Shown here one piece after another: positions 25,433-33,403 of a DNA stretch of 64,000 nt. The first letter of the stretch is position 1. Each line of letters begins with the position of its first letter. The stretch is taken from positions 186,001 to 250,000 of the forward strand of contig JAWKNW010000004.1 of NCBI GenBank assembly GCA_041391505.1, in the 5' to 3' direction. The notes beneath the pieces were generated by a model. The model was not told where the DNA came from. It was given only the letters and a program-made list of their open reading frames with translations, and made no database searches. Source of the DNA: Rhodothermales bacterium. GTDB taxonomy: Bacteria > Bacteroidota > Rhodothermia > Rhodothermales > JAHQVL01. Position numbers and translations under genes: made by a program.

Positions 25433-26392
25433 ATGCCTTCGTCTCGCGACATTCTCTCCCGGCACGCGGAAACGCTCCAGGGCCGGCTCAAGCTGCGTTG
25501 GCTGCAATCCCGCGCGCTCGGTCTACGCAAGTCCTATTACGTCTACGAGCCGCCGGGCCTGGATCGTCATGCGGCGCTGCCGGCGGTCTATCTGTTCCGG
25601 GGGCACGAGCGGGAATGGGTCAACATCGGGGAGGATGCCTCGCGTCAGCACAGCACGGCGATCGAGGATCTCGACCGGGCGATTGCGGCCGGCGACCTGC
25701 CGCCGATGCTGGCCGTGATGCCGGGTCTGACGAGCACGAACAACCATGTGCCGTCGCTCGGCGTCGATATGGTGGGGCCGATGGCGGGGCGCCCCGAGGG
25801 GCTGGGTGAAGGGCGGTTCTGGCGCTACCTTAACGACGAGCTGTTTTCACGCATCGGGTGCGACTATCCCCAGACCAGCGGGGGCATCCGGCTCGCGGCC
25901 GGTTTTTCGCTGGGGGGATATACGGTCAGCCTGCTGGCCATCCACCGCCCCGGTTTTTTTGCTCACGCGGCGATGTACGACGCCCTGTTCATGTGGCCCG
26001 GACACCGCGATCCGAGGGAGGACGGGAAGGGCCTGACGGATCCCATCTGGCGGGATTCGCCGCTCTTCGATGCGGCGCTGGGCAGCCCGCGGGATGCCGA
26101 TGCGCTGCGGAGATGGAATCCGACGGACACCCTCAAGCGCGCGGACGAGCAGCGGCTGCGCGAGCTGGGGAAGACGACCTTCTGGATCGCCAGCGCCGGC
26201 GCGGACGGTCAGCAGGGCAACCGGGACCGGACCCGGTTTTTCGGCCGGCTCGTGAGAAACAAAGGGCTGCGCCTGGGTTTCGACACCCTGGTGTTCGACT
26301 CCGAGGCCCGGCACGACTGGCACTGGACGGACCGGTTTCTGATTCGTTTCTTGCGCGGAGCGCTGGTTGACGGCGCATCCCATCCCGGCTGA
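25433..26392 (+). CDS. Second esterase-family alpha/beta hydrolase of the operon
   Basis: 319 residues. YVYEPPGLDRHAALPAVYLFRGHE at the start and the elbow LAAGFSLGGYTVS (Ser159) are typical of the putative-esterase / enterobactin-esterase-like fold, and the His of EARHDWHWTDRF is a likely catalytic residue. It follows the amidotransferase by 12 nt. It is longer than and clearly distinct from the operon's first esterase, so two different acyl-handling steps are likely, for example release and resistance or editing; that is speculation. There is no signal peptide. Confidence 0.85.
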   Translation: MPSSRDILSRHAETLQGRLKLRWLQSRALGLRKSYYVYEPPGLDRHAALPAVYLFRGHEREWVNIGEDASRQHSTAIEDLDRAIAAGDLPPMLAVMPGLTSTNNHVPSLGVDMVGPMAGRPEGLGEGRFWRYLNDELFSRIGCDYPQTSGGIRLAAGFSLGGYTVSLLAIHRPGFFAHAAMYDALFMWPGHRDPREDGKGLTDPIWRDSPLFDAALGSPRDADALRRWNPTDTLKRADEQRLRELGKTTFWIASAGADGQQGNRDRTRFFGRLVRNKGLRLGFDTLVFDSEARHDWHWTDRFLIRFLRGALVDGASHPG

Positions 26393-26421
26393 CGCAGCCG
26401 TTCATTTTTTCCCAGCCCATC

Positions 26422-27351
26422 ATGACCGCCGTACGCCGGCGCATTGCCCGCAATGCCGCCTGTCTGTTTCTAGCTTTTGCCGCGATCGCCGGCTGCCATG
26501 CGCCCGTGCCCCCGCCGGCGGTCTATCTGCTCACGGCCAATGTGCACGAACAGTGCATGCAGACGCTGCGGCAGGGGATGCTCCAGGGCGATCCGGAAAC
26601 GGTGATCCATGCCGCCGAGGCCCTTACCGGCGCGCGCTACACGTTCGATGTGCAGCCCGTCTTGCTCGATCTGCTGACCGTCGTGAAAGACGCCCCGGTC
26701 CGGGCGGGCCTCATCGGCGAACTGGTGCGCAGCGGGTATGACGGCAGCATCGTGCTGCTGCAGGACATGTTGCTCGGGCAAAACATGGAATCGCGTCTTG
26801 CGGCGGCGCGGACGCTGTTTACCATCGGGCGCGTGGGCGATACGCTGCTGCTGCAGGAGGCCATGAAAGAGGGTGAGGATGGGCGTCTGCGGGTGTACGC
26901 CGCCGCCGCGCTGCAGCGTTCCGGACGCGGCGAGACGCTGGGCTTCATCCGGTCGCGCGCGCTCTCCGACGACCCCATCGTGCGCGGCATCGCGGCCGAC
27001 GTGCTGCTCCAGCTCGGCGAGGCCTCGGATATCCCGCTCCTCAACGCCAGCCTCGAGTTGGCGCGGTACGACGCCGACCGGTATTACGTCGAGCGCGCCC
27101 TGGCGGTGCTGGGCGACCCCGCCGGCCGCGCCGCCCTCTACGCGCAGCTGAGCAGCAACGACTCCGTCACCCGGTCCCAGGCCGCCCGCGCCGCGGCCGA
27201 GGCCTGGCTCGTCGACGGCGCCAGTCAGCTCTATGCCATGCTCAACGACCCCGTGCTCGACGTCCGCGTCCGCGCCGCCCACGCGCTCCTGATCCTTTCC
27301 GACCCCGAATCGCCCCAGTTCGCCCGCCGCGTCCACCTGGACCGGAAGTGA
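26422..27351 (+). CDS. HEAT-repeat lipoprotein
   Basis: 309 residues with a lipoprotein signal (ACLFLAFAAIAGC) and HEAT-like helical pairs from ~90 onward: ESRLAAARTLFTIGRVGD, RLRVYAAAALQRSGRG, IVRGIAADVLLQLGEASD, YYVERALAVLGDPAG, VTRSQAARAAAEAWL and DVRVRAAHALLILSDPE. Such repeats form protein-binding solenoids, and lipidation would anchor this one in the envelope. It follows the second esterase by 29 nt and may be the last gene of that operon, or may simply be read through. No catalytic domain is seen. Confidence 0.85.
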   Translation: MTAVRRRIARNAACLFLAFAAIAGCHAPVPPPAVYLLTANVHEQCMQTLRQGMLQGDPETVIHAAEALTGARYTFDVQPVLLDLLTVVKDAPVRAGLIGELVRSGYDGSIVLLQDMLLGQNMESRLAAARTLFTIGRVGDTLLLQEAMKEGEDGRLRVYAAAALQRSGRGETLGFIRSRALSDDPIVRGIAADVLLQLGEASDIPLLNASLELARYDADRYYVERALAVLGDPAGRAALYAQLSSNDSVTRSQAARAAAEAWLVDGASQLYAMLNDPVLDVRVRAAHALLILSDPESPQFARRVHLDRK

Positions 27352-27369
27352 GGGGGGAGAGGGAGTTCA

Positions 27370-27482
27370 AAGTTTGAGGCTCAAGGTTCAAGGGATTGTG
27401 GGCATACCGCCTTGATCCTCAATCCTTGATCCTCAATCCTTGATCCTCAATCCTTGATCCCTAATCCTTGATCCCTAATCCT
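27370..27482. repeat. 14-nt tandem repeat CTTGATCCTCAATC with a facing inverted part
   Basis: Five units of 14 nt (three CTTGATCCTCAATC-type, two CTTGATCCCTAATC-type) from 27411 to 27482. Just upstream, TTTGAGGCTCAAGGTTCAA reads as an approximate reverse complement, so the region can fold back. It occupies most of the gap between two lipoprotein genes. Confidence 0.75.
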
Positions 27483-27565
27483 CCCACCTTGCGCCCCGGT
27501 ACGGGCTTTGAACTATTGCCTCCCATCGCCACCCGATAGCTTAAAACGACTCACGAACGGGTAGA

Positions 27566-28297
27566 ATGGGTGCTATGATGAACAATGCGTATGCTTTTCT
27601 GAACACTGCGCCGCGTCTGCGCGCGATCCTGGTCTGGCTGCTTATCGCGCCGACATTTTTTATGGGTGGATGCGCCCGGCACCATCACTATCTGGCGCGT
27701 TACGATTTCCAGGGGCAGACCCTGGCGCTCGACGCCCCGTATGCGCCGGTGCCGCGCATCATCACCGACGTCGAGGGCGATGTGGTGGGCGGTGTGGCAT
27801 CCCGGTCGGTGGGCGGGCTGTTCCGGGCCGCCACGTCGATCGCCAAGGAGGCGCATGCTGAAAAGGCGCGCCGGCGGCTGGACCGCGCCGCGGATTCGGT
27901 GGATGTCTCGATGCTGATCGCCGAGGAGGCGTTGCCGCGGGCCGCGCGCTACATGGGGGCGATCCCGTCGGAAGATCTCGACCGGTCGGATTTCGTGATG
28001 ATCCTCCGGATCAAGAACCACGGCATCTACGCCGGCCGCAGCTACGATGGCGGCATGGAATACTTCGTCGACGCCCGGGTGGAGTTGATCGACAACCACT
28101 CGGGCCGGCTGGTCTGGAAGCGGGACGTCGGGGTGCAGGAGCCGCTCAACGACGGGGGGTTTTACCTCTTCGATAACGTCCGCAACGCGAAAGCCCTGAG
28201 CGAATTGAGCGAGGAAGAATTGCGCGACGCCCTCGAGCGGCTCAGCCGCTACACGGCGGATTGCATCACGAGGACGCTCGCCAACGATTTGAGGTGA
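27566..28297 (+). CDS. Uncharacterised lipoprotein
   Basis: 243 residues with a lipoprotein signal (AILVWLLIAPTFFMGGC) followed by HHHYLARYDFQGQTLAL. The rest is a mixed alpha/beta domain containing IPSEDLDRSDFVMILRIKNHGIYA, YFVDARVELIDNHSGRLVWKRDV and a helical C-terminus. The DARVELIDNHSGRLVWKRDV part resembles the sheet core of small envelope lipoproteins that report modified surface or efflux-related components, but I cannot name a family. ATG at 27566 is used; ATGs at 27575 and 27578 are equally possible. A composite repeat begins about 20 nt after its stop. Confidence 0.72.
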   Translation: MGAMMNNAYAFLNTAPRLRAILVWLLIAPTFFMGGCARHHHYLARYDFQGQTLALDAPYAPVPRIITDVEGDVVGGVASRSVGGLFRAATSIAKEAHAEKARRRLDRAADSVDVSMLIAEEALPRAARYMGAIPSEDLDRSDFVMILRIKNHGIYAGRSYDGGMEYFVDARVELIDNHSGRLVWKRDVGVQEPLNDGGFYLFDNVRNAKALSELSEEELRDALERLSRYTADCITRTLANDLR

Positions 28298-28318
28298 GGG
28301 GAGGGAGGGCTTGGGCGC

Positions 28319-28610
28319 GGTCATTGGTCATGCGCCCTTTGGGCGCGGCATTGGTCACTGGCGCCCTTCGGGCGCGGTGGTTAGCGCCCTTGGGCGCGGT
28401 CACTGGTCATTGGCGCCCTTTGGGCGCTGTCATTGGCGCCCTTCGGGCGCGTCAGGGCGTTGGAGAGCAATGCGTTCATCCGTGACAGTGGCCGATGACC
28501 AGTGGCCGATGACCAGTGGCCGATGACCAGTGGCCGATGACCAGTGGCCGATGACCAGTGGCCGATGACCAGTGGCCGATGACCAGTGGCCGATGACCAG
28601 TGGCCGATGA
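28319..28610 (+). repeat. Composite repeat copy 2: GC palindromes, leader, 14-nt array
   Basis: Five GCGCCC-TT(T/C)-GGGCGC-type palindromes with GGTCACTGGTCATT-like spacers (28332-28451), a leader TTGGAGAGCAATGCGTTC (28460-28478), then about nine 14-nt units CAGTGGCCGATGAC (28487-28610). It fills the gap between two convergent genes. Confidence 0.85.
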
Positions 28611-28612
28611 AC

Positions 28613-28646
28613 AAAAAAAGGCTCCGGGTTGCCCCGGAGCCTTTTG
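28613..28646 (-). terminator. Rho-independent terminator of the BON-LysM gene
   Basis: GGCTCCGGG-TTGC-CCCGGAGCC stem followed, on the minus strand, by a run of seven T. It sits directly after the minus-strand stop at 28649, at the edge of the repeat array. Also flanked by TTTT on the plus side. Confidence 0.9.
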
Positions 28647-28648
28647 AC

Positions 28649-29083
28649 CTACAATTCGGGGATGCGAATCTGCTGGCCGGGGTAGATGAGGTCCGGGTTT
28701 TTGATGACCTCTTTGTTGGCCTCGAAGAGTTTCTCCCACTTCTTGAAGTCGCCGTAGACTTCTTTCGCGATTTTCGAGAGGGAGTCGCCTTTTTTAACGG
28801 TGTAGAATTTCGGCTCGGGAGCGGCCGGCGGGGCGGCCTTGACGGTCAGCATGTCGTTTACTTTCTCGACATTCTTCACGTTGCCGGCCATCAGTACCGC
28901 CTTTTCCTTGGTGGCGATGGAGTCGGCCTGACCGCTGAGCGTGACGGTGCCGTCGTCAAACGCGACGTTGAGGCCTTCGATGCTGGTGCCAAAGGCCATC
29001 GAAATCGTCTGTTTGATCTGCTCGGCTTCTTTGCCGTCGTCGACACCGATGCCGATGTTTTTCAAGAAATCGAAAATGCCCAT
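28649..29083 (-). CDS. BON-LysM protein (Kbp/YgaU-like)
   Basis: 144 residues: a short N-terminal GIFDFLKNIGIGV, a BON domain (~22-85, SIEGLNVAFDDGTVTLSGQADS and GNVKNVEKVNDML) and a C-terminal LysM (~93-142, YTVKKGDSLSKIAKEVYGD to LIYPGQQIRIPEL). This is the exact layout and length of the E. coli potassium-binding protein Kbp (YgaU). There is no signal peptide, consistent with a cytoplasmic K+-binding role, though LysM can also bind peptidoglycan. A strong terminator follows. It is monocistronic. Confidence 0.92.
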   Translation of the reverse strand: MGIFDFLKNIGIGVDDGKEAEQIKQTISMAFGTSIEGLNVAFDDGTVTLSGQADSIATKEKAVLMAGNVKNVEKVNDMLTVKAAPPAAPEPKFYTVKKGDSLSKIAKEVYGDFKKWEKLFEANKEVIKNPDLIYPGQQIRIPEL

Positions 29084-29316
29084 AGGGATGTATGGTTACC
29101 TCCAGGTTCAGTGATAGCGCAAGCTCGTGGGTCAGGGCCAAGCTAACAATTTAGCCTGACATCAGTCAACTTTTTATGTCCGCGCCGCCATCAACCAAAA
29201 AGGTGCCAACGGAGCCGAAAACCCCTGTTTTCGCGCAGGATCCCGCATGAAACCCGCTAGGGTGTCGTATTGTGCGACGGCCGGCGGGTGATCGTTCCAT
29301 AATCGAACAGCATCGG

Positions 29317-31008
29317 TCAGGGGGTGATGGGGTCGCCGATGTGCAGCAGATAGGCTGCCGCGAGGCCCATCAGGCCGGCCAGGCCCACGTAATAAAACGT
29401 CGGGAGGATCGTTCGTCGCAGCGTGGTGCCTTCCTGGCCGAGGAGGCCGACGGTGGCGGAGGCGGCGACGACGTTGTGGATGGCGATCATGTTGCCGGCC
29501 GCGGCGCCAACCGATTGCAGTGCGACGACGAGCGCGCCGGATATCATCAGCTGTTGCGCCACGCTGAATTGAAAGAGGCTGAACATGAGGTTGCTGACCG
29601 TGTTGCTGCCGGCGATAAACGCGCCGATCGCTCCGATCGTGGGGGCAAAGAGAGGCCAGACGGCGCCGACGCTCGCCGCCACCCACTCGGCCATGGCGAT
29701 GGGCATGCTCGCCAGGCCGGCGCCATTGATGCCCGAGTTGATGTAGATACGGACCATCGGGACGGTGAAGATGAGCACGAAGCCGGCGCCGAGCAGCACG
29801 CGGGTCGATTCGCTGAACGCCCGGCTCAGCGCCTCGCGCCGCATCCCGTGCAGGAAGTAGGTGACGATGACGGTCAGGATGAGCAGCGTCCCCGGCAGGT
29901 AGAGCGGTTGCGTCGACGCCGTGATGGTGGTGCCGAAAATGGACGACCAGGAGAGGGTCGGCGCCTTGAGCCACGTGCCCAGCGGGAGATAGGGCAGCCG
30001 GCTCGCGACGAGCAGCACCGCCAGCACCAGGTAGGGAAGCCAGGCTCTGGCCGTCGAAATCGGTCGGCCCAGCTCGTGATCCAGGCGGATGTCGATCGAG
30101 CCGGTCCAATCCGCCGGCCACGAGGCCGCCGGCGCGAACGACCAGGTGTCTTTCGGGAGGAGGAAGCCGCGCCGGGCAGCGAGGGTCACGATACCCAGCC
30201 CGATCAGCGAGCCCAGCAGCGACGGGAACTCGGGGCCCAGGAAGATGCCCGTCAGCATGTAGGGGACGGTGAAGGACAGTCCGCCGAAGAGGGCGAAGGG
30301 CAGGATGGCCCGTCCCTCTTTCCACGACCGGTTGGCGCCAAAATAGCGCGTCATCATCATCACCATGAGCAGCGGCATGATGGTGCCGGTGATGCCGTGG
30401 AGGACGGCCGCCTCGGTCGTGATCTGCCGGATGAGCCCGTCGAAGGTCCAGCCGGCGGCGGCGAGCTGTTCGGTCACCTCCGGGCTTTGCAGGCCGCCGG
30501 CGGCGCCGACGAGGATCGGCGTGCCGACGGCGCCGAACGTCACGGGCGTGCTCTGCACCATCATGCCGAGCATCACGGCGCAGAGCGCCGGAAACCCGAG
30601 GGCGACGAGCAGCGGGCCCACCACGGCGGCCGGCGTGCCGAAGCCGGCGGCGCCCTCAATGAAGGCTCCAAAAAGCCAGGCGATGATGACCACCTGCACG
30701 CGCCGGTCGGTGCTGATCCGCGTGAACCCGTCGCGTATGGCCGATATCCCTCCCGAATATTTCAGCGTGTTCAGCAGCAGGATGGCGCCGAAGATGATGT
30801 AGAGGATGTTGAAGGTGATAAACAATCCCTCGACGGTCGACGCGGCGACATACGCCGGCGCCACGCCCCAGAGCGTGAGCGCGAGGAGGGCGGCCACGAC
30901 ATAGACGAGCGGCATCGCGCGCCGGGCGGGCCAGCGAAACCCGACCAGTAACACGGCCGCCAGGATGATGGGAAATACGGCGACAAACGCCTGGAGAGGC
31001 AGCGACAT
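29317..31008 (-). CDS. L-lactate permease (LctP/LldP family)
   Basis: 563 residues with about thirteen hydrophobic segments. Family-typical stretches are PLVYVVAALLALTLWGV, the GAFIEGAAGFGTPAAVVGPLLVALGF signature, and late segments NTVSNLMFSLFQFSVA and VGAAAGNMIAIHNVVAASATVGL. These transporters import lactate or glycolate with protons. No lactate dehydrogenase (lld/lut) genes lie next to it. It faces a beta-CASP hydrolase gene across a 335-nt divergent gap. Length is normal for the family. Confidence 0.93.
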   Translation of the reverse strand: MSLPLQAFVAVFPIILAAVLLVGFRWPARRAMPLVYVVAALLALTLWGVAPAYVAASTVEGLFITFNILYIIFGAILLLNTLKYSGGISAIRDGFTRISTDRRVQVVIIAWLFGAFIEGAAGFGTPAAVVGPLLVALGFPALCAVMLGMMVQSTPVTFGAVGTPILVGAAGGLQSPEVTEQLAAAGWTFDGLIRQITTEAAVLHGITGTIMPLLMVMMMTRYFGANRSWKEGRAILPFALFGGLSFTVPYMLTGIFLGPEFPSLLGSLIGLGIVTLAARRGFLLPKDTWSFAPAASWPADWTGSIDIRLDHELGRPISTARAWLPYLVLAVLLVASRLPYLPLGTWLKAPTLSWSSIFGTTITASTQPLYLPGTLLILTVIVTYFLHGMRREALSRAFSESTRVLLGAGFVLIFTVPMVRIYINSGINGAGLASMPIAMAEWVAASVGAVWPLFAPTIGAIGAFIAGSNTVSNLMFSLFQFSVAQQLMISGALVVALQSVGAAAGNMIAIHNVVAASATVGLLGQEGTTLRRTILPTFYYVGLAGLMGLAAAYLLHIGDPITP

Positions 31009-31343
31009 GGCAGGTCCTTCTGTGGGGCTATGGACGCAGACGATCAGCGAAAGTAGCGCCTGCCCGGCAAGTCCGCAACTAAGAGCACGCGGGTTTGAGG
31101 GGATGGACGTCCCGGGGTGCGGGCGTACGTTCGACCGGGTTCTCGTGAACAGGCGCCCCGGCCTTCCTGCACCCTCGACGGGGAAGATTGTGTGAGGTGA
31201 ACGTGTTATTGCGCCCGTCGCTGAAACCGTTTTGCCGCTCAGCCTGTACCAAGCAGCTTCAAACGACTCGTTTCTTCTTTTCTACGGCCCGCTCCATACA
31301 GCCCGCGCAGGGTTCCCGGGGCTCTAACGCATGTAACACGTCC
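31009..31343. other. Divergent intergenic region, lactate permease / beta-CASP hydrolase
   Basis: 335 nt that must contain promoters for both flanking genes. The hydrolase frame stays open upstream of 31344 to 31188, but without family similarity. No clear promoter or repeat could be assigned. Confidence 0.4.
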
Positions 31344-32741
31344 ATGGAGTTTGTCGCGCTGGGGAGCACGGAAGATATTGGCGCAAGCTGTCTCTTTCTG
31401 AATATCAACGAAACCGGCATTGTACTGGACGCCGGCGCTGATCCCGATGCCGAGGGCGTGGACAGCCTGCCGCGTTTCGATATTCTCCGCCGCAATTCAG
31501 CGTGGTACGTCGATCACGTCATCGTGACGCACGCGCACCACGATCACATGGGTTCGCTGCCCGTGCTCCTTCGGGAGTACCCGAACGTCAACGTCCATAT
31601 GTCGGCTGCGACCCGGCAGTTGGCCGATCTGCTGCTGCCGGCATCCGCCCGGCTGCAGCGTCGCAAGCTCAAGGAAGGCTCCAGCGCCTACGAACCCCTG
31701 TTCGACGAGGAGGAGCTGGAGATGCAGAGCTTTCTGTATCTCACCCACGAGCTCAGAAAGTCGTTCGATCTGCGCGGCGTGAACGACGACATCCCGTTCC
31801 GAGGGGAGTTTTATAACGCCGGCCACCTGCTCGGCGCCGTCGGCGTGCACATGACGTTCGAGGAGGACGGCCGGCAGCGCCGGCTGTTCTACACGAGCGA
31901 CACGAACGTGCGGCCGCAGGACATCATCCCCGGGGGCGACTACCCCGACGGGCCGCTCGATCTCCTGATCCTGGAGTCGACCCTCGGCGCCGACCCCGAC
32001 GCCGAGCGCACCACGCGCAAGCTCGAAGAAGACCGCTTCGCCGCCTCGCTCCATCGCGTCCTCGATCGGGGCGGCACCGTGCTCATCCCGGTGTTTGCGC
32101 TCGGACGCGCCCAGGAGATGCTGGCCATGCTCCACCGGTTCATGGCGGACGGCCGGATCCCGGAGGACGTCCCGATCTACACGGCCGGATCCATGCGCGC
32201 CGTGGCCGATCTGTACGACAAGACGCGTCTATCGACGCCGCGTCTGGATCCGGATTTTCAGGTGTACGGCGTGCCGCAGCGCCGGCTGCCGCGCAGCAAC
32301 GAGGCCACGCGCGAGGCGCTCAGCAAGCCGAGCATCCACATCATGAGCAGCGGCATGATGTTCGAGCGCACGATATCGAACCGGCTGGCGCAGCAGCTCG
32401 TGGAGAGCGACAAGCATGGCATCTTCCTGGTCGGTTACGTGAAGGAGGATTCGCCGGCGCGCCTGATCCTCGATGCCGCGGCCGAAGGTCCCGGCAACTT
32501 GGTCGTGCTGGATCGCATGGTCGGCCCTCAACCCGTCAACTGCGATGTGGAGCGTTTCCGGTTCAGCGGCCACAGCAATCGGCGCGACCTGCTCCAGATC
32601 GTCGAGCGCCTCAAGCCGGAGCAGATCGTCCTGGTGCACGGCGAAACGGACGCGCGCCAGTGGATGGCGGACAACATCCGGTACTTCTATCCGGAAATCA
32701 CCATCCATCTTCCGGAATGCGGGCAGCGGCTGGTGCTCTGA
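31344..32741 (+). CDS. MBL-fold beta-CASP hydrolase (CPSF/YSH1-like exonuclease family)
   Basis: 465 residues from ATG 31344 (MEFVALGSTEDIGASCLFL). Metallo-beta-lactamase motifs: THAHHDHMGS (HxHxDH), the His of YNAGHLLGAVG, and the Asp of LFYTSDTNV. Beta-CASP motifs: Glu in LLILESTLG, the MSSGMM signature, and the late His in RFSGHSNRRDL, followed by the VHGE RNA-specificity segment. This is the layout of archaeal and bacterial CPSF73-like RNases. It would act on RNA 5' ends or RNA cleavage in the cytoplasm. The 52-residue in-frame upstream extension has no matching features. Confidence 0.92.
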   Translation: MEFVALGSTEDIGASCLFLNINETGIVLDAGADPDAEGVDSLPRFDILRRNSAWYVDHVIVTHAHHDHMGSLPVLLREYPNVNVHMSAATRQLADLLLPASARLQRRKLKEGSSAYEPLFDEEELEMQSFLYLTHELRKSFDLRGVNDDIPFRGEFYNAGHLLGAVGVHMTFEEDGRQRRLFYTSDTNVRPQDIIPGGDYPDGPLDLLILESTLGADPDAERTTRKLEEDRFAASLHRVLDRGGTVLIPVFALGRAQEMLAMLHRFMADGRIPEDVPIYTAGSMRAVADLYDKTRLSTPRLDPDFQVYGVPQRRLPRSNEATREALSKPSIHIMSSGMMFERTISNRLAQQLVESDKHGIFLVGYVKEDSPARLILDAAAEGPGNLVVLDRMVGPQPVNCDVERFRFSGHSNRRDLLQIVERLKPEQIVLVHGETDARQWMADNIRYFYPEITIHLPECGQRLVL

Positions 32742-32848
32742 GGCCGGATTGCGGCGTTTGATCTCGTCCGCGGGAACAGTACATTGGGATCGGTTCGGCC
32801 ACACGAGGCCGGATGCCATGGTACCCCACCCACCAGACGGACTGCCCC

Positions 32849-33403
32849 ATGCGTGTCTGGGCACGCCTCGCCGATTGGATCGACGCCGTTAACGAACGGA
32901 TCGGCCGCATCACCTACTGGCTCACGCTGGCGATGGTCATCGTCGGCGCCTTCAACGCGGTTGCGCGTTACCTGGACCGCTACACCGGTCTCGGGCTCAG
33001 TTCGAACACCTACATCGAGCTGCAGTGGTATCTGTTCAGCATGGTGTTCCTGCTCGGCGCGGCCTACACGCTCAAGCACGACGCGCATGTGCGGGTCGAT
33101 GTGCTGTATGGCCGGCTCGGGCCTCGCGGACAGGCGTGGATCAATATCGCCGGCACCGTACTCTTCCTGATCCCCTTCAGTGTGTTGATGCTGGTGGTCT
33201 CCTGGCCGGCGGTGATCAACTCGTGGAGCGTCCGCGAAATGTCGTCCGACCCGGGCGGACTGCCCCGCTACCCGATCAAGACCATCATCCCGATCGCATT
33301 CGTGCTCTTGATCGCGCAGGGCGTGTCCATGATCATCCGGCAGGTCGCCGTGCTGCGCGCCACCCGGGACGATGCAACCCCCGCCGGCGAGGAGGCCCTC
33401 TGA
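32849..33403 (+). CDS. TRAP transporter small membrane subunit (DctQ type)
   Basis: 184 residues from ATG 32849 with four membrane helices. Family-typical stretches are NERIGRITYWLTLAMVIVGAFN, YIELQWYLFSMVFLLGAAYTLKHDAHVRVDVLY and a periplasmic SWSVREMSSDPGGLPRYPIK before the final helix. DctQ subunits form the membrane part of TRAP uptake systems together with DctM. Its stop (TGATG) overlaps the start of the DctM gene by one base. No periplasmic DctP subunit is encoded next to it in this window. Confidence 0.93.
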   Translation: MRVWARLADWIDAVNERIGRITYWLTLAMVIVGAFNAVARYLDRYTGLGLSSNTYIELQWYLFSMVFLLGAAYTLKHDAHVRVDVLYGRLGPRGQAWINIAGTVLFLIPFSVLMLVVSWPAVINSWSVREMSSDPGGLPRYPIKTIIPIAFVLLIAQGVSMIIRQVAVLRATRDDATPAGEEAL

